Below, in pieces: positions 7,528-14,092 of a DNA stretch of 16,508 nt. Origin of the DNA: Fen731 sp964481885 (GTDB lineage: Bacteria > Actinomycetota > Humimicrobiia > Humimicrobiales > Humimicrobiaceae); contig CAYZUS010000041.1 of assembly GCA_964481885.1 (NCBI GenBank), positions 1 to 16,508 on the forward strand, written 5' to 3'. Both the position numbers and the translations under genes were made by a program. The notes beneath the pieces are model-generated. The model worked only from the letters and a program-made list of their open reading frames with translations, was not told the DNA's origin and did no database searches. Position 1 is the stretch's first letter; each line of letters starts with the position of its first letter.

Positions 7528-8685
7528 TTATTCAAAAAACGCATCCATCTCTTCCTGTGTTGGCCAGGCATCAATATATTCCGTAATACCTCTTGTTGTT
7601 ATGTGGTCATTATAGATCTGATCCAACTCATCATTTCCGAATTCCGGTCCAAGCACGATAAACCTGGTTTGTGCAGCTTCGTTCCAAAAACCGTCTTTAA
7701 GTGTTTTTCCCTGAAGAATCCTGAGCCCTACTCCCAGACAGAAATTACTTGTATACCCTGGAGCATTTGCTATACCTCTGGCCTCATACCCTTCGCTGGC
7801 TTTAAGTTCTTTCCATACATCCATAAACGGTATCATGCCTTCGCCATTCATTATAGGTACCGGCCTGTTTGCTGCCTGGAACGCTTTAACGATACCAAGG
7901 CTCTGGCCATCCTGAGTTATGACAGCATCGATTTTTGGAAAAGCTGCCAGAGTATCAGCCATAACCTGCTGTGCAGTTGACGGATCCCAGTTCCCGTTTA
8001 CCTTTGCAAGTAAATTAACATCCGGATATTTTGCCAGAGTGGCCATAAGGCCTTCATCTCTGGCGGTGTTTGCAGGTGAGCCATCATAGCCGCTCATGTA
8101 TATAATATCTCCTTTGCCGCCGATTCTGCCCATTACATACTCTGCAAGTGTGCTCATCCATAAAAACTGGTCCGGAATTATCTGAAATGCGATTTCACTG
8201 GTTACAGCCTGGTCAGCTATCATAACAAGCACGCCTGCATCAATAGCTTCTTCGATTACAGGGTCGTGAGCTGAACCTGAATTTGGGTTTATGATAAGCA
8301 GGTCAACACCGGCATTTATAAGGTTCCTGATCTGAGTATTCTGAAGATCAACGTCAAAACCTGCGTGTTGGATCAAAAGCTCATCAACAACTCCCTGTCC
8401 TTTATAGAATCCGAATTCCTGAACAACATCAGCGATCATCTGCGTTCTCCAGCTGTGAGTAATGAGTCCATTACTATAGCCAACTTTGAACTTCTTGACA
8501 GGTGCTGCTGTTGTGTCGACTGCAGCAGTTGTTTCTGCAGCTGCGGCTGCGGTTGTTACTGCAGCGGCTGTTGTTTCTGCAGCGGCTGTTGTTTCTGCAG
8601 CTGTCGTGCAGCCTGCCAGCCCAAAGCTCAATACAATTACTATTGCCAGTGCTGATGCAATGGCTAACATCCATTTTCTTTTCAT
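7528..8685 (-). CDS. Sugar ABC transporter substrate-binding lipoprotein (Peripla_BP_4 type)
   Basis: A 385-residue exported lipoprotein. Residues 1-25 are a signal peptide (MKRK, then a hydrophobic core) ending in LAGC, with Cys26 the lipidated residue. Residues 27-62 are a low-complexity linker built of repeated ETTAAA-like units. From about residue 65 a periplasmic-binding-protein type I fold follows: FKVGYSNGLITHSWR is typical of CUT2 sugar-binding proteins, with LINAGVDLLIINPNS and DAVITQDGQSLGIVKAF as later landmarks. It delivers substrate to the two permeases. An AAGGGG ribosome site precedes the start. The ligand is unknown; family members bind ribose, xylose, inositol, autoinducer-2 and others. 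Confidence 0.93.
   Translation of the reverse strand: MKRKWMLAIASALAIVIVLSFGLAGCTTAAETTAAAETTAAAVTTAAAAAETTAAVDTTAAPVKKFKVGYSNGLITHSWRTQMIADVVQEFGFYKGQGVVDELLIQHAGFDVDLQNTQIRNLINAGVDLLIINPNSGSAHDPVIEEAIDAGVLVMIADQAVTSEIAFQIIPDQFLWMSTLAEYVMGRIGGKGDIIYMSGYDGSPANTARDEGLMATLAKYPDVNLLAKVNGNWDPSTAQQVMADTLAAFPKIDAVITQDGQSLGIVKAFQAANRPVPIMNGEGMIPFMDVWKELKASEGYEARGIANAPGYTSNFCLGVGLRILQGKTLKDGFWNEAAQTRFIVLGPEFGNDELDQIYNDHITTRGITEYIDAWPTQEEMDAFFE
8500..8607 (-). repeat. Codon-level repeat encoding the Thr/Ala/Glu linker of the binding protein
   Basis: A run of GCAGCTGAAACAAC-like units (minus strand) encoding residues 27-62, with TTAA or TTAAA recurring about seven times. It tethers the ligand-binding domain to the membrane lipid. 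Slippage-prone; length is expected to vary between strains. Plus-strand frames through it give spurious Cys-, Leu- or Ala-rich peptides. Confidence 0.85.
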
Positions 8686-8787
8686 CTTTACCCCTTTACT
8701 TCCTTGCTTTTTGTTAAATATGCCTTTACGTATCCTGTGCGTTTACAGTTCAAAATGACTTATTCCTGCTTATCACCCCCTTTATTA

Positions 8788-8816
8788 TTCATAACATTTG
8801 ATACGTTATCAGTAAA
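8788..8816 (-). promoter_or_regulatory. Candidate promoter with operator-like palindrome upstream of the transporter genes
   Basis: On the minus strand TTTACT (8816-8811) and TATGAA (8793-8788) are 17 bp apart, a weak sigma-70-like promoter. The spacer contains the 13-bp palindrome TGATAACGTATCA (8811-8799; arms TGATA/TATCA). A repressor binding there, such as the ROK protein encoded just upstream, would block transcription of the transporter-methyltransferase genes. The palindrome is visible; promoter and operator roles are inferred. Confidence 0.4.
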
Positions 8817-8841
8817 ATTGCATTTCTTTATAAAGTTTTTT

Positions 8842-10059
8842 TTACTTAAAAAACATGTTAACGACAAAAGTTGCCGCACCCAGTACTCCGGCAGTATCGC
8901 CGAGCTCAGAAAATCTTAGCTTTGTGTCTTTTTTTACAGACGAAAGAGAAACATTGCCAACTCTTTCCTTTAAGTGTGACAGAAAAGTCTCCCCGGCTTT
9001 TACAAAAATTCCCTGAAGAACTATTACCTGGGGATCATAAATAAGTATTATGTTTGAAAGCCCTACTGCAAACCAGCCTTCAATATCTTCCATGGCATAA
9101 GATGCCAGACTATCGCCTTTCCTGTATGCCGCAAATATATCATCTGCGCTAAGGCTGTATATATCTTTGCCTGAGCCGTTAAACAGAGATGATCCGGGGT
9201 AGGAACTCTTATTATCATCTATTAGTTTTTTTAGCCTTGCTATTGAAACCATTACCTCAAAGCAGCCCTTTGCCCCGCATGCGCAGACCATTGGCTCTGA
9301 CGGGTTTATCACCATATGTCCTACTTCACCCATCAGGTGGTGGGTACCTCTTTTTAATTCATCCTCGAGTATTACTCCTGCGCTAAGACCTTTCCCTGCC
9401 ATTACTGAGACTATGTCATGCTCACTTACTGCCACACCAAGAGTCTTTTCTGCAAAAACCTGAAAGCGGCTGTTGTTGTCAAGCATTACGCTTATATTTG
9501 GTATTTTGTTTTTTACCTTTTGACTAAACTGTATGTTTTTGCCCCATGATGGAAAGTGGGGTGAATACAGCACTGTCCCCTTATGGTAGTCAGTTATTCC
9601 ATATACCCCTATGGCAAGCCCTATTATTTTTGCAGGAGATATCCCTGAGTCAGACACCATGGTATTATAGGAGAAAAGTACCTTATCCAACACTGATTCC
9701 AGATCTTCATTTGAGACCAAATCAATATCTGTACCTGACACGACCTCCCCTTTTAGATTTGTAAGCACTGACTTTAGCTTATTTGCCGTAATTATCATGC
9801 CCATTGCGTAACCACCGCTTGCATTGAACTGAAATATATTGGGTTTTTTGCCTCCCTCTTCGGTGGAGCTGCCTTTTCCTGAAATAACCAAATACCCTTT
9901 ATCCATATAGTACTTCATTATCTTCATTATGGTCGGCTTGGACAAATTAACCTGGGCCGATATATCAGCTACTGAAAAATCATCTGAGCTTCGTATAAGA
10001 TTTAATATATGCTTCCTGTTTATCTGCTTTAGTATTTTTTGTTTTCCCAGAGTTACCAT
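8842..10059 (-). CDS. ROK-family transcriptional repressor
   Basis: A 405-residue XylR/NagC/Mlc-type regulator. Residues 8-60 form a winged helix-turn-helix (LKQINRKHILNLI, then LSKPTIMKIMKYYMDKGYL). Residues 80-405 are the ROK domain with the zinc motif CACGAKGCFE at 259-268 and His248 upstream. The segment aligning with the sugar-kinase catalytic NDA reads DNNSR (194-198), so the catalytic Asp appears to be Asn, as expected of a regulator without kinase activity. ROK repressors release DNA on binding a sugar or sugar phosphate, which supports a sugar-like inducer for this locus. The ribosome site is weak. It is first in the cluster, 156 bp upstream of the binding-protein gene, and probably autoregulated. 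Confidence 0.93.
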   Translation of the reverse strand: MVTLGKQKILKQINRKHILNLIRSSDDFSVADISAQVNLSKPTIMKIMKYYMDKGYLVISGKGSSTEEGGKKPNIFQFNASGGYAMGMIITANKLKSVLTNLKGEVVSGTDIDLVSNEDLESVLDKVLFSYNTMVSDSGISPAKIIGLAIGVYGITDYHKGTVLYSPHFPSWGKNIQFSQKVKNKIPNISVMLDNNSRFQVFAEKTLGVAVSEHDIVSVMAGKGLSAGVILEDELKRGTHHLMGEVGHMVINPSEPMVCACGAKGCFEVMVSIARLKKLIDDNKSSYPGSSLFNGSGKDIYSLSADDIFAAYRKGDSLASYAMEDIEGWFAVGLSNIILIYDPQVIVLQGIFVKAGETFLSHLKERVGNVSLSSVKKDTKLRFSELGDTAGVLGAATFVVNMFFK

Positions 10060-10214
10060 AGATTTAGTGCCTGTAAACTTTTACCCATGACTTTTTAGAC
10101 ATTTAACTGTTGACATTGATTAAAAACATGAAAGAGCTGAAGCTACTTAAATAAAAAAATCGAAATAACAAAAAGAAAAGTAATGATTCTTTATAAAATC
10201 ATCATTAATCATTA

Positions 10215-10255
10215 TAACAGCTGTTAATTTTAGTTAATAAAAAATAGTTTGTCAA
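10215..10255 (-). promoter_or_regulatory. Sigma-70-like promoter and start-site palindrome for the ROK gene
   Basis: On the minus strand TTGACA (10255-10250) and TAAAAT (10232-10227) are exactly 17 bp apart, a near-consensus promoter. Immediately downstream, over the expected start site, lies the perfect 12-bp palindrome TAACAGCTGTTA (10226-10215). A repressor there would block initiation; ROK autoregulation is the simplest reading. The leader to the ROK start would be about 160 bases. Confidence 0.65.
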
Positions 10256-10540
10256 CTGCTTTTTAAAACTGATATATAAAATGTAATTAAAAAACTTATT
10301 TAAATTTGTTTATTTTCCCCTGACAGATCCCGCCCGGGTTCAAAGTATTTTTGATGTCAAATACACAGCTTTATCTTAAACATAAGCTCCATATATTCTT
10401 TGCTGTATCAATCTGTGATAAATTTAATTGAGGTCAAAGTCATTTTTACTTTAACTATTTTTGGCGCGGTGCTTGTTAATCATCAAGTTTCGGTAAGGTA
10501 AACAAAAGGCTCATTGTTTTCAAATGTGGCTGATTATTAT

Positions 10541-10553
10541 GGGAAGTCTTCCC
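10541..10553. repeat. Small perfect palindrome GGGAAGTCTTCCC
   Basis: Six-base arms around one central T, 9 bp upstream of the repeat array at 10562. Possibly a protein site; as a terminator it is too short. Confidence 0.3.
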
Positions 10554-10561
10554 TTTCAATT

Positions 10562-10617
10562 ATTTTACATACATTTAACATCGCTGTAACATGAATGTAA
10601 AAATGGCAGATTATAAT
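10562..10617 (+). promoter_or_regulatory. Four 11-bp direct repeats (PhoB/PhoP-box-like) with -10, upstream of the P-II gene
   Basis: Four tandem 11-mers start at 10562, 10573, 10584 and 10595: ATTTTACATAC, ATTTAACATCG, CTGTAACATGA, ATGTAAAAATG. The (T/G)T(A/T)ACA core recurs at exact 11-bp steps. That period and core match established PhoP boxes of Bacillus (TTAACA-like, 11-bp period) and PhoB boxes of enterics (CTGTCATAAAT units). TATAAT follows at 10612-10617, so the last repeats overlap the -35 position, the geometry of PhoB-activated promoters. The start site would be near 10624, giving a leader of about 177 bases to the P-II ATG. The repeats are seen; binding by a Pho-type regulator is inferred. 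Confidence 0.55.
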
Positions 10618-10653
10618 AATTTTTAACTTTTAATTTTATTTATTTTGTTTTTG

Positions 10654-10738
10654 CTGAATAATTTGCCTGAAAAGCTGATACTAAAAAGCTTGCAAACCTG
10701 ATTTTAATAATTAATTCAACACAAATTGAATTATTCAG
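10654..10738 (+). other. Overlapping inverted repeats in the P-II leader
   Basis: TAATTCAA/TTGAATTA (10712-10719 and 10726-10733, 6-base loop) forms a local AT-rich hairpin. CTGAATAATT at 10654-10663 is perfectly complementary to AATTATTCAG at 10729-10738, which shares bases with the local hairpin, so the two folds exclude each other. Could be chance in AT-rich DNA. Confidence 0.25.
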
Positions 10739-10800
10739 AAAGAACCATTTAACAGATTCATAAGTAAAATATTTTAAAAAGACTGAGACAGGAGAAAAAA

Positions 10801-11142
10801 ATGAAATTAATAGTAGCGATGGTCCAGCCCCACAAACTTCCGGATGTGAAAAAAGCTTTATTTGATGCAGATGTCTTTAAAATGACAATATCAGACGTCC
10901 TTGGCTGCGGACAGCAAAAAGGTTTTACTGAGACTTACCGCGGTGTAATATCTGAAGTTAACCTTATAAAAAAGGTAAGGCTGGAAATTGCGGTAAACGA
11001 TGATTATGTAGAGAGGACAATTGAGGCAATCAGAAAAGGCGCTTATACCGGGAAGATCGGAGACGGCAAAATATTTATTCTCGATTTGCCAAGATGCATA
11101 AGAATAAGAACCGGTGAAGAAGGGAATATAGCTATAGGATAG
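10801..11142 (+). CDS. P-II family nitrogen regulatory protein (GlnB/GlnK-like)
   Basis: A 113-residue protein, the normal P-II length. It aligns without gaps to GlnB: KLPDVKKAL, the T-loop start GCGQQKGFTETYRG (35-48), TGKIGDGKIF (83-92) and the RIRTGEEG C-terminal motif (101-108), so the ATP/2-oxoglutarate residues are present. The T-loop tip differs: the usual GAEY reads GVIS, so the uridylylated or adenylylated Tyr51 is Ser and Ser49 is Val. Regulation by known covalent modification is unlikely; ligand-only signalling is inferred. CAGGAG lies 8 bp upstream of the ATG. No amtB, glutamine synthetase or nif gene is adjacent, so its target is unclear. It converges on the acetyltransferase-like gene with 8 bp between stop codons. 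Confidence 0.93.
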   Translation: MKLIVAMVQPHKLPDVKKALFDADVFKMTISDVLGCGQQKGFTETYRGVISEVNLIKKVRLEIAVNDDYVERTIEAIRKGAYTGKIGDGKIFILDLPRCIRIRTGEEGNIAIG

Positions 11143-11150
11143 GCATTATT

Positions 11151-12131
11151 TTAAAAAGTAAGATAAATTTTTTTGGAGTACAGCCTCCACGCTATCAGGC
11201 AGAGTATTAAGAAAAATCCAGATGTCTGGAGAAGTGCGGACCAGACAGGCGCGCTCGTATACCATACTTCGTTTCCCGGAATAAATGTTACCCCGAGTAA
11301 CACCATGTGGATAAAGTAGAGCAGCAGCGGGTTTTTCCCCCACCACTCAAGAAGGATAAACCTGAATTTTATAAGCCTGGTTAAAGTATCAAAAAGAAAA
11401 AATGTAAGGGCGCTTGCGCCGACACTTATAAGAACATAACTAAGAGATACCCGATGTTTGCTTACGACAAACAAAAAAGATGACAATATGCCTGCAGCCA
11501 GAACAGCCAGCGACGATATGGCGTAAATGAGATTGTACCGTTGCTTCCTGTGAAACAGATCAGCCAGTGCTGTTGAAATAAGAAGCAGCGCTCCCCAGGA
11601 AATCGTTCCCTGCAGACCCCCCTGTGCCGAACTGCGAACGGTAATAAGCCAGAAATTATCAAGAATCAACTGATAGGCTATAAGCAATACCAGTCCCACA
11701 GAAAGCCTGATAAACATATTCTTCCTGATAAAAACAAGAGTAATAAGCCCTGCAGCGCCAATGGCCTGCAATACGCCCCATGCTCCGGCAGCTTCATCCG
11801 GTGAAACAAGTGCTGCTCCGGCAGTAAAAAAAGCACCTATGCCAATAAAAGCCAGAAACCTCAGGGCAAAGTGATAATATGTCACTCTCGGACCATGCTG
11901 GCTTACCCGCCTGTCAAAAGACTGCTTGTATGTAAGTCCAATGGCAAATATAAAAGCTGGCGCCACTATATCTGTTATTGTCAGGCCCGTGTCTGAAGCA
12001 TGTTTTAAAAACCCCGGTACGCAGTTGATTCCGCTTAGATAATTCACAATAACCATTATTATCATTGTGAAGCCACGAAAATTATCAATGGATTTTATTC
12101 TGAGTGTTGGCTCGGAGTTTTCACTTTGCAT
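11151..12131 (-). CDS. Heparan-alpha-glucosaminide N-acetyltransferase-like membrane protein (HGSNAT/NagX, DUF1624/DUF5009 type)
   Basis: A 326-residue polytopic membrane protein, probably 9-10 helices. The N-terminus shows the family signature RIKSIDNFRGFTMIIMVIVN (11-30), then FLKHASDTGLTITDIVAPAF (41-60), whose His44 corresponds to the conserved histidine in the first luminal/periplasmic segment of HGSNAT-family acyltransferases, and FIFAIGL. The C-terminal part has EWWGKNPLLLYFIHM, also characteristic. Family members are thought to acetylate amino sugars across the membrane; the bacterial substrate is not known. GAGGG precedes the ATG. Its 5' coding part and upstream region recur in a broken copy at 15582-15930. 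Confidence 0.82.
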   Translation of the reverse strand: MQSENSEPTLRIKSIDNFRGFTMIIMVIVNYLSGINCVPGFLKHASDTGLTITDIVAPAFIFAIGLTYKQSFDRRVSQHGPRVTYYHFALRFLAFIGIGAFFTAGAALVSPDEAAGAWGVLQAIGAAGLITLVFIRKNMFIRLSVGLVLLIAYQLILDNFWLITVRSSAQGGLQGTISWGALLLISTALADLFHRKQRYNLIYAISSLAVLAAGILSSFLFVVSKHRVSLSYVLISVGASALTFFLFDTLTRLIKFRFILLEWWGKNPLLLYFIHMVLLGVTFIPGNEVWYTSAPVWSALLQTSGFFLILCLIAWRLYSKKIYLTF

Positions 12132-12137
12132 GGTTCG
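11957..12137. repeat. 181-bp exact direct repeat, copy 1 (inside the intact acetyltransferase-like gene)
   Basis: Base-for-base identical to 15677-15857 (offset 3720) over the first 58 codons and start of the intact gene. Outside these limits the two loci are recognisably homologous but diverged. See the broken copy at 15582-15857. Confidence 0.95.
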
Positions 12138-12309
12138 CCCTCTCTATTGTTTGGCTCATTACAAGTGACTTATACATTGAATTATAAATAAAACTCTGCA
12201 AAATAGACATAAAGTTGTGAAATTAATTATAAATACTAAACAATAACTACTCTGAAAAATAAAGATAAATCTAAAAAAACCATTAGGATGCAAAATACTA
12301 ACTGCTGTT

Positions 12310-13521
12310 ATGCCCGATAATAATTACAGGATTTATCCCTATCGGTGGGTCGTGCTGGGTGTGTTTATGCTTATCAACCTGATCATCCAAACGCTCTGTT
12401 TCTGCTTTGCTCCAATAACAGGGCCATCCGCCCTGTTCTACGGCGTATCAGATCTTCAAATCGGTTTTTTGGCAATGTCCTTCATGATTGTTTATATCCC
12501 GCTCTCCATACCGGTCTCATGGATGGTGGATACAATGGGTTACCGTAAGTCGGTTAGTATTGGAGCGGCGATAATGGCCGTCTCAGCCCTGTTACGCGGT
12601 ATTTTTGCGACCAATTTTACTGTGGTTATTATCACTACACTGGGACTGGCAGTGGCGCAGCCCTTCATGATGAATTCCATCAGCACTGTGGCGGCCAAGT
12701 GGTTCCCAATCAAGGAACGCGCCACGGCTTCGGGCCTGGTAATTGTGGCCAGCTTTATTGGCATCGCACTGGCACAGGTCCTCTCGCCGCCAATATTCTT
12801 AAAATATGGTGTTACTGTTATGCTGCTGATTTACGGAATAGCAGCAGTTGCAGCAACACTGGTATTTGTCATATTTACACGCGAAGCTCCGCCTACTCCC
12901 CCTTGCCCTCCCGGACAGGAGATGCGTGCTCTGGTGCTGGACGGACTGAAGAAAATGCTAAAGATGAAGGACATCTGGATACTGATGGCGCTTTTTCTGG
13001 TAGGAATGGGCCTGATTAACGGCATTTCTATTTGGGTCGAAAACATAGTGCGACTGAGAGGATTCTCCCTGCAGGCTGGAAATCTGGGTGCGGTTTTGCT
13101 GGTGGGTGGCATTATCGGTGCAATCGTCGTCCCGCTTTTGTCGGACAGGCTGCGCAAGCGCAAAATTTTCCTGCTTATAGGCATGGTTATGGGCATTCCC
13201 GGGCTGGTCGGGGTGATATTTGCCGGTTCCTACTGGCTTCTAATGGTTTCCATGTTTGTGCTGGGATTCTTCCTGATGAGCCTGGCGCCGGTCGGATACC
13301 AGTATGCAGCAGAGATAACATTTCCCGCACCAGAAGGTACTTCAAACGGGCTCATTAACCTGGCCGGACAGGCATCTGTGGTATTTATTTACGGCATGGA
13401 AGCATTTAAGAGCAAGGATGGTTCGTTTACCTCTTCTCTGCTGATTATGGCTGGATTGATGGCGGTTTGCGTCGCCCTGATTCTGTGGCTGAAAGAATCG
13501 GCCATGGTCCAGTCCAAATAA
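12310..13521 (+). CDS. Major facilitator superfamily transporter
   Basis: A 403-residue protein with about 12 predicted helices. MFS motif A-like segments occur after helix 2 (SWMVDTMGYRKSVSIG, 70-85) and after helix 8 (PLLSDRLRKRKI, about 275-286), with a Pro-rich central cytoplasmic loop (TREAPPTPPCPPG, 190-202). The N-terminus (YRWVVLGVFMLINLIIQ) resembles FLVCR-type and nitrate/oxalate-type MFS carriers, but I cannot assign a substrate. No good ribosome site precedes the ATG; an 10-codon frame (12288-12320) ends just inside the gene and might couple translation. The gene looks distinctly richer in G+C than its neighbours, suggesting a separate origin. It is divergent from the acetyltransferase-like gene (178 bp apart). 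Confidence 0.88.
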   Translation: MPDNNYRIYPYRWVVLGVFMLINLIIQTLCFCFAPITGPSALFYGVSDLQIGFLAMSFMIVYIPLSIPVSWMVDTMGYRKSVSIGAAIMAVSALLRGIFATNFTVVIITTLGLAVAQPFMMNSISTVAAKWFPIKERATASGLVIVASFIGIALAQVLSPPIFLKYGVTVMLLIYGIAAVAATLVFVIFTREAPPTPPCPPGQEMRALVLDGLKKMLKMKDIWILMALFLVGMGLINGISIWVENIVRLRGFSLQAGNLGAVLLVGGIIGAIVVPLLSDRLRKRKIFLLIGMVMGIPGLVGVIFAGSYWLLMVSMFVLGFFLMSLAPVGYQYAAEITFPAPEGTSNGLINLAGQASVVFIYGMEAFKSKDGSFTSSLLIMAGLMAVCVALILWLKESAMVQSK

Positions 13522-13702
13522 ATTTTATTTATTCCAGGGATTTGCTTTTGGATCCTCAAGCAGAAGGACACTTTTAATACCCAGGTATTTGCTGTCAGCA
13601 CCGGTTATGTGCCGCTTTTTAATAACAGGCACTGACACATTTCAAAATTCATACATACTTGCCACAGGGACACATTTAAAGCCAGGATGTTTTCTATTCT
13701 GC

Positions 13703-13764
13703 AATAAAAAAGCCAGGAAATTCCGGAATACTATTTAATAATGTCAAAAATCGCTGGTTTTATT
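13703..13764. terminator. Candidate bidirectional terminator between convergent genes
   Basis: Arms AATAAAAAAGCCAG (13703-13716) and CTGGTTTTATT (13754-13764) pair with a 3-base bulge, with A/T-rich outer halves giving a U-tract on either strand. A small nested stem (TCCGGA region at 13721-13727) precedes CTTTTTTATTG on the minus transcript. It lies between the MFS gene (plus) and the two-helix protein gene (minus, stop at 13766), where a shared terminator is expected. Confidence 0.45.
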
Positions 13765-13765
13765 A

Positions 13766-13957
13766 TCACAGAGATCTAAATCTTGTAGCTATCAGGAGTA
13801 AAACTGCTGACGCCAATATCAACCAGAAAGAAAATTCTGACAAAAACTGAACACTTACAAACCTTCCAATTATTCCCAGAACTGCAAGAATCAGTGCAAT
13901 CCACCAGGTTATATTTTTTGGTGCCGACAGATTTAAATTGTTTGACGAACGTCCCAT
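13766..13957 (-). CDS. Small two-helix membrane protein, uncharacterised
   Basis: A 63-residue protein with a short polar N-terminus containing NLSAPKNITWW, then two predicted membrane helices (about 18-38 and 42-58) and a basic C-terminus (RFRSL). Similar short proteins with an SAP-K-xITWWI start recur as hypotheticals in many anaerobes as far as I recall; no function is known. AAAGGAG lies at ideal distance from the ATG. It is the last of three minus-strand genes (15156 to 13766), separated from the next by 135 bp that hold a candidate promoter. Confidence 0.8.
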   Translation of the reverse strand: MGRSSNNLNLSAPKNITWWIALILAVLGIIGRFVSVQFLSEFSFWLILASAVLLLIATRFRSL

Positions 13958-14002
13958 TTGGTTTTCTCCTTTAATATTTATTATGTTTTTGCGTTATATT
14001 TT

Positions 14003-14031
14003 GTGATAGTAAATTGTAATTTACAGTTCAA
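14003..14031 (-). promoter_or_regulatory. Candidate promoter with palindrome in its spacer, for the two-helix protein
   Basis: On the minus strand TTGAAC (14031-14026) and TATCAC (14008-14003) are 17 bp apart. The spacer is almost entirely the palindrome GTAAATTACAATTTAC (14024-14009; 7-bp arms, 2-base centre). The -10 is poor, so activator- or repressor-controlled expression is possible. The palindrome is clear; the promoter is tentative. Confidence 0.35.
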
Positions 14032-14092
14032 GACTAATCCTTTCAGCATACTGCTACCTTCAAAAAATTGTTTTCTGGCTTTATTCAAGTTA

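Larger units (their letters stand above)
10060..10800. other. 741-bp divergent intergenic region
   Basis: This AT-rich stretch separates the ROK gene (minus) from the P-II gene (plus). I see no credible gene or RNA gene in it. Recognisable elements are the ROK promoter and palindrome (10215-10255), a small GGGAAGTCTTCCC palindrome at 10541-10553, the 11-bp repeat array with a -10 (10562-10617) and inverted repeats in the presumed P-II leader (10654-10738). The part from about 10260 to 10540 holds nothing I can assign. Confidence 0.7.

Noticed and set aside
8365..8758. Plus-strand frames giving Cys-rich, Leu-rich or Ala-rich peptides
   Set aside because: They are antisense readings of the repetitive linker codons in the binding-protein gene; none has a ribosome site.
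10321..10345. GGGTTCAAA near a GC-rich patch, resembling a tRNA T-arm
   Set aside because: No acceptor, D-arm or anticodon arm pairs around it.
13590..13720. Short repeated words (ACACATTT, AAGCCAGGA) after the MFS gene
   Set aside because: Too short and irregular to support a mobile element or a repeat family.
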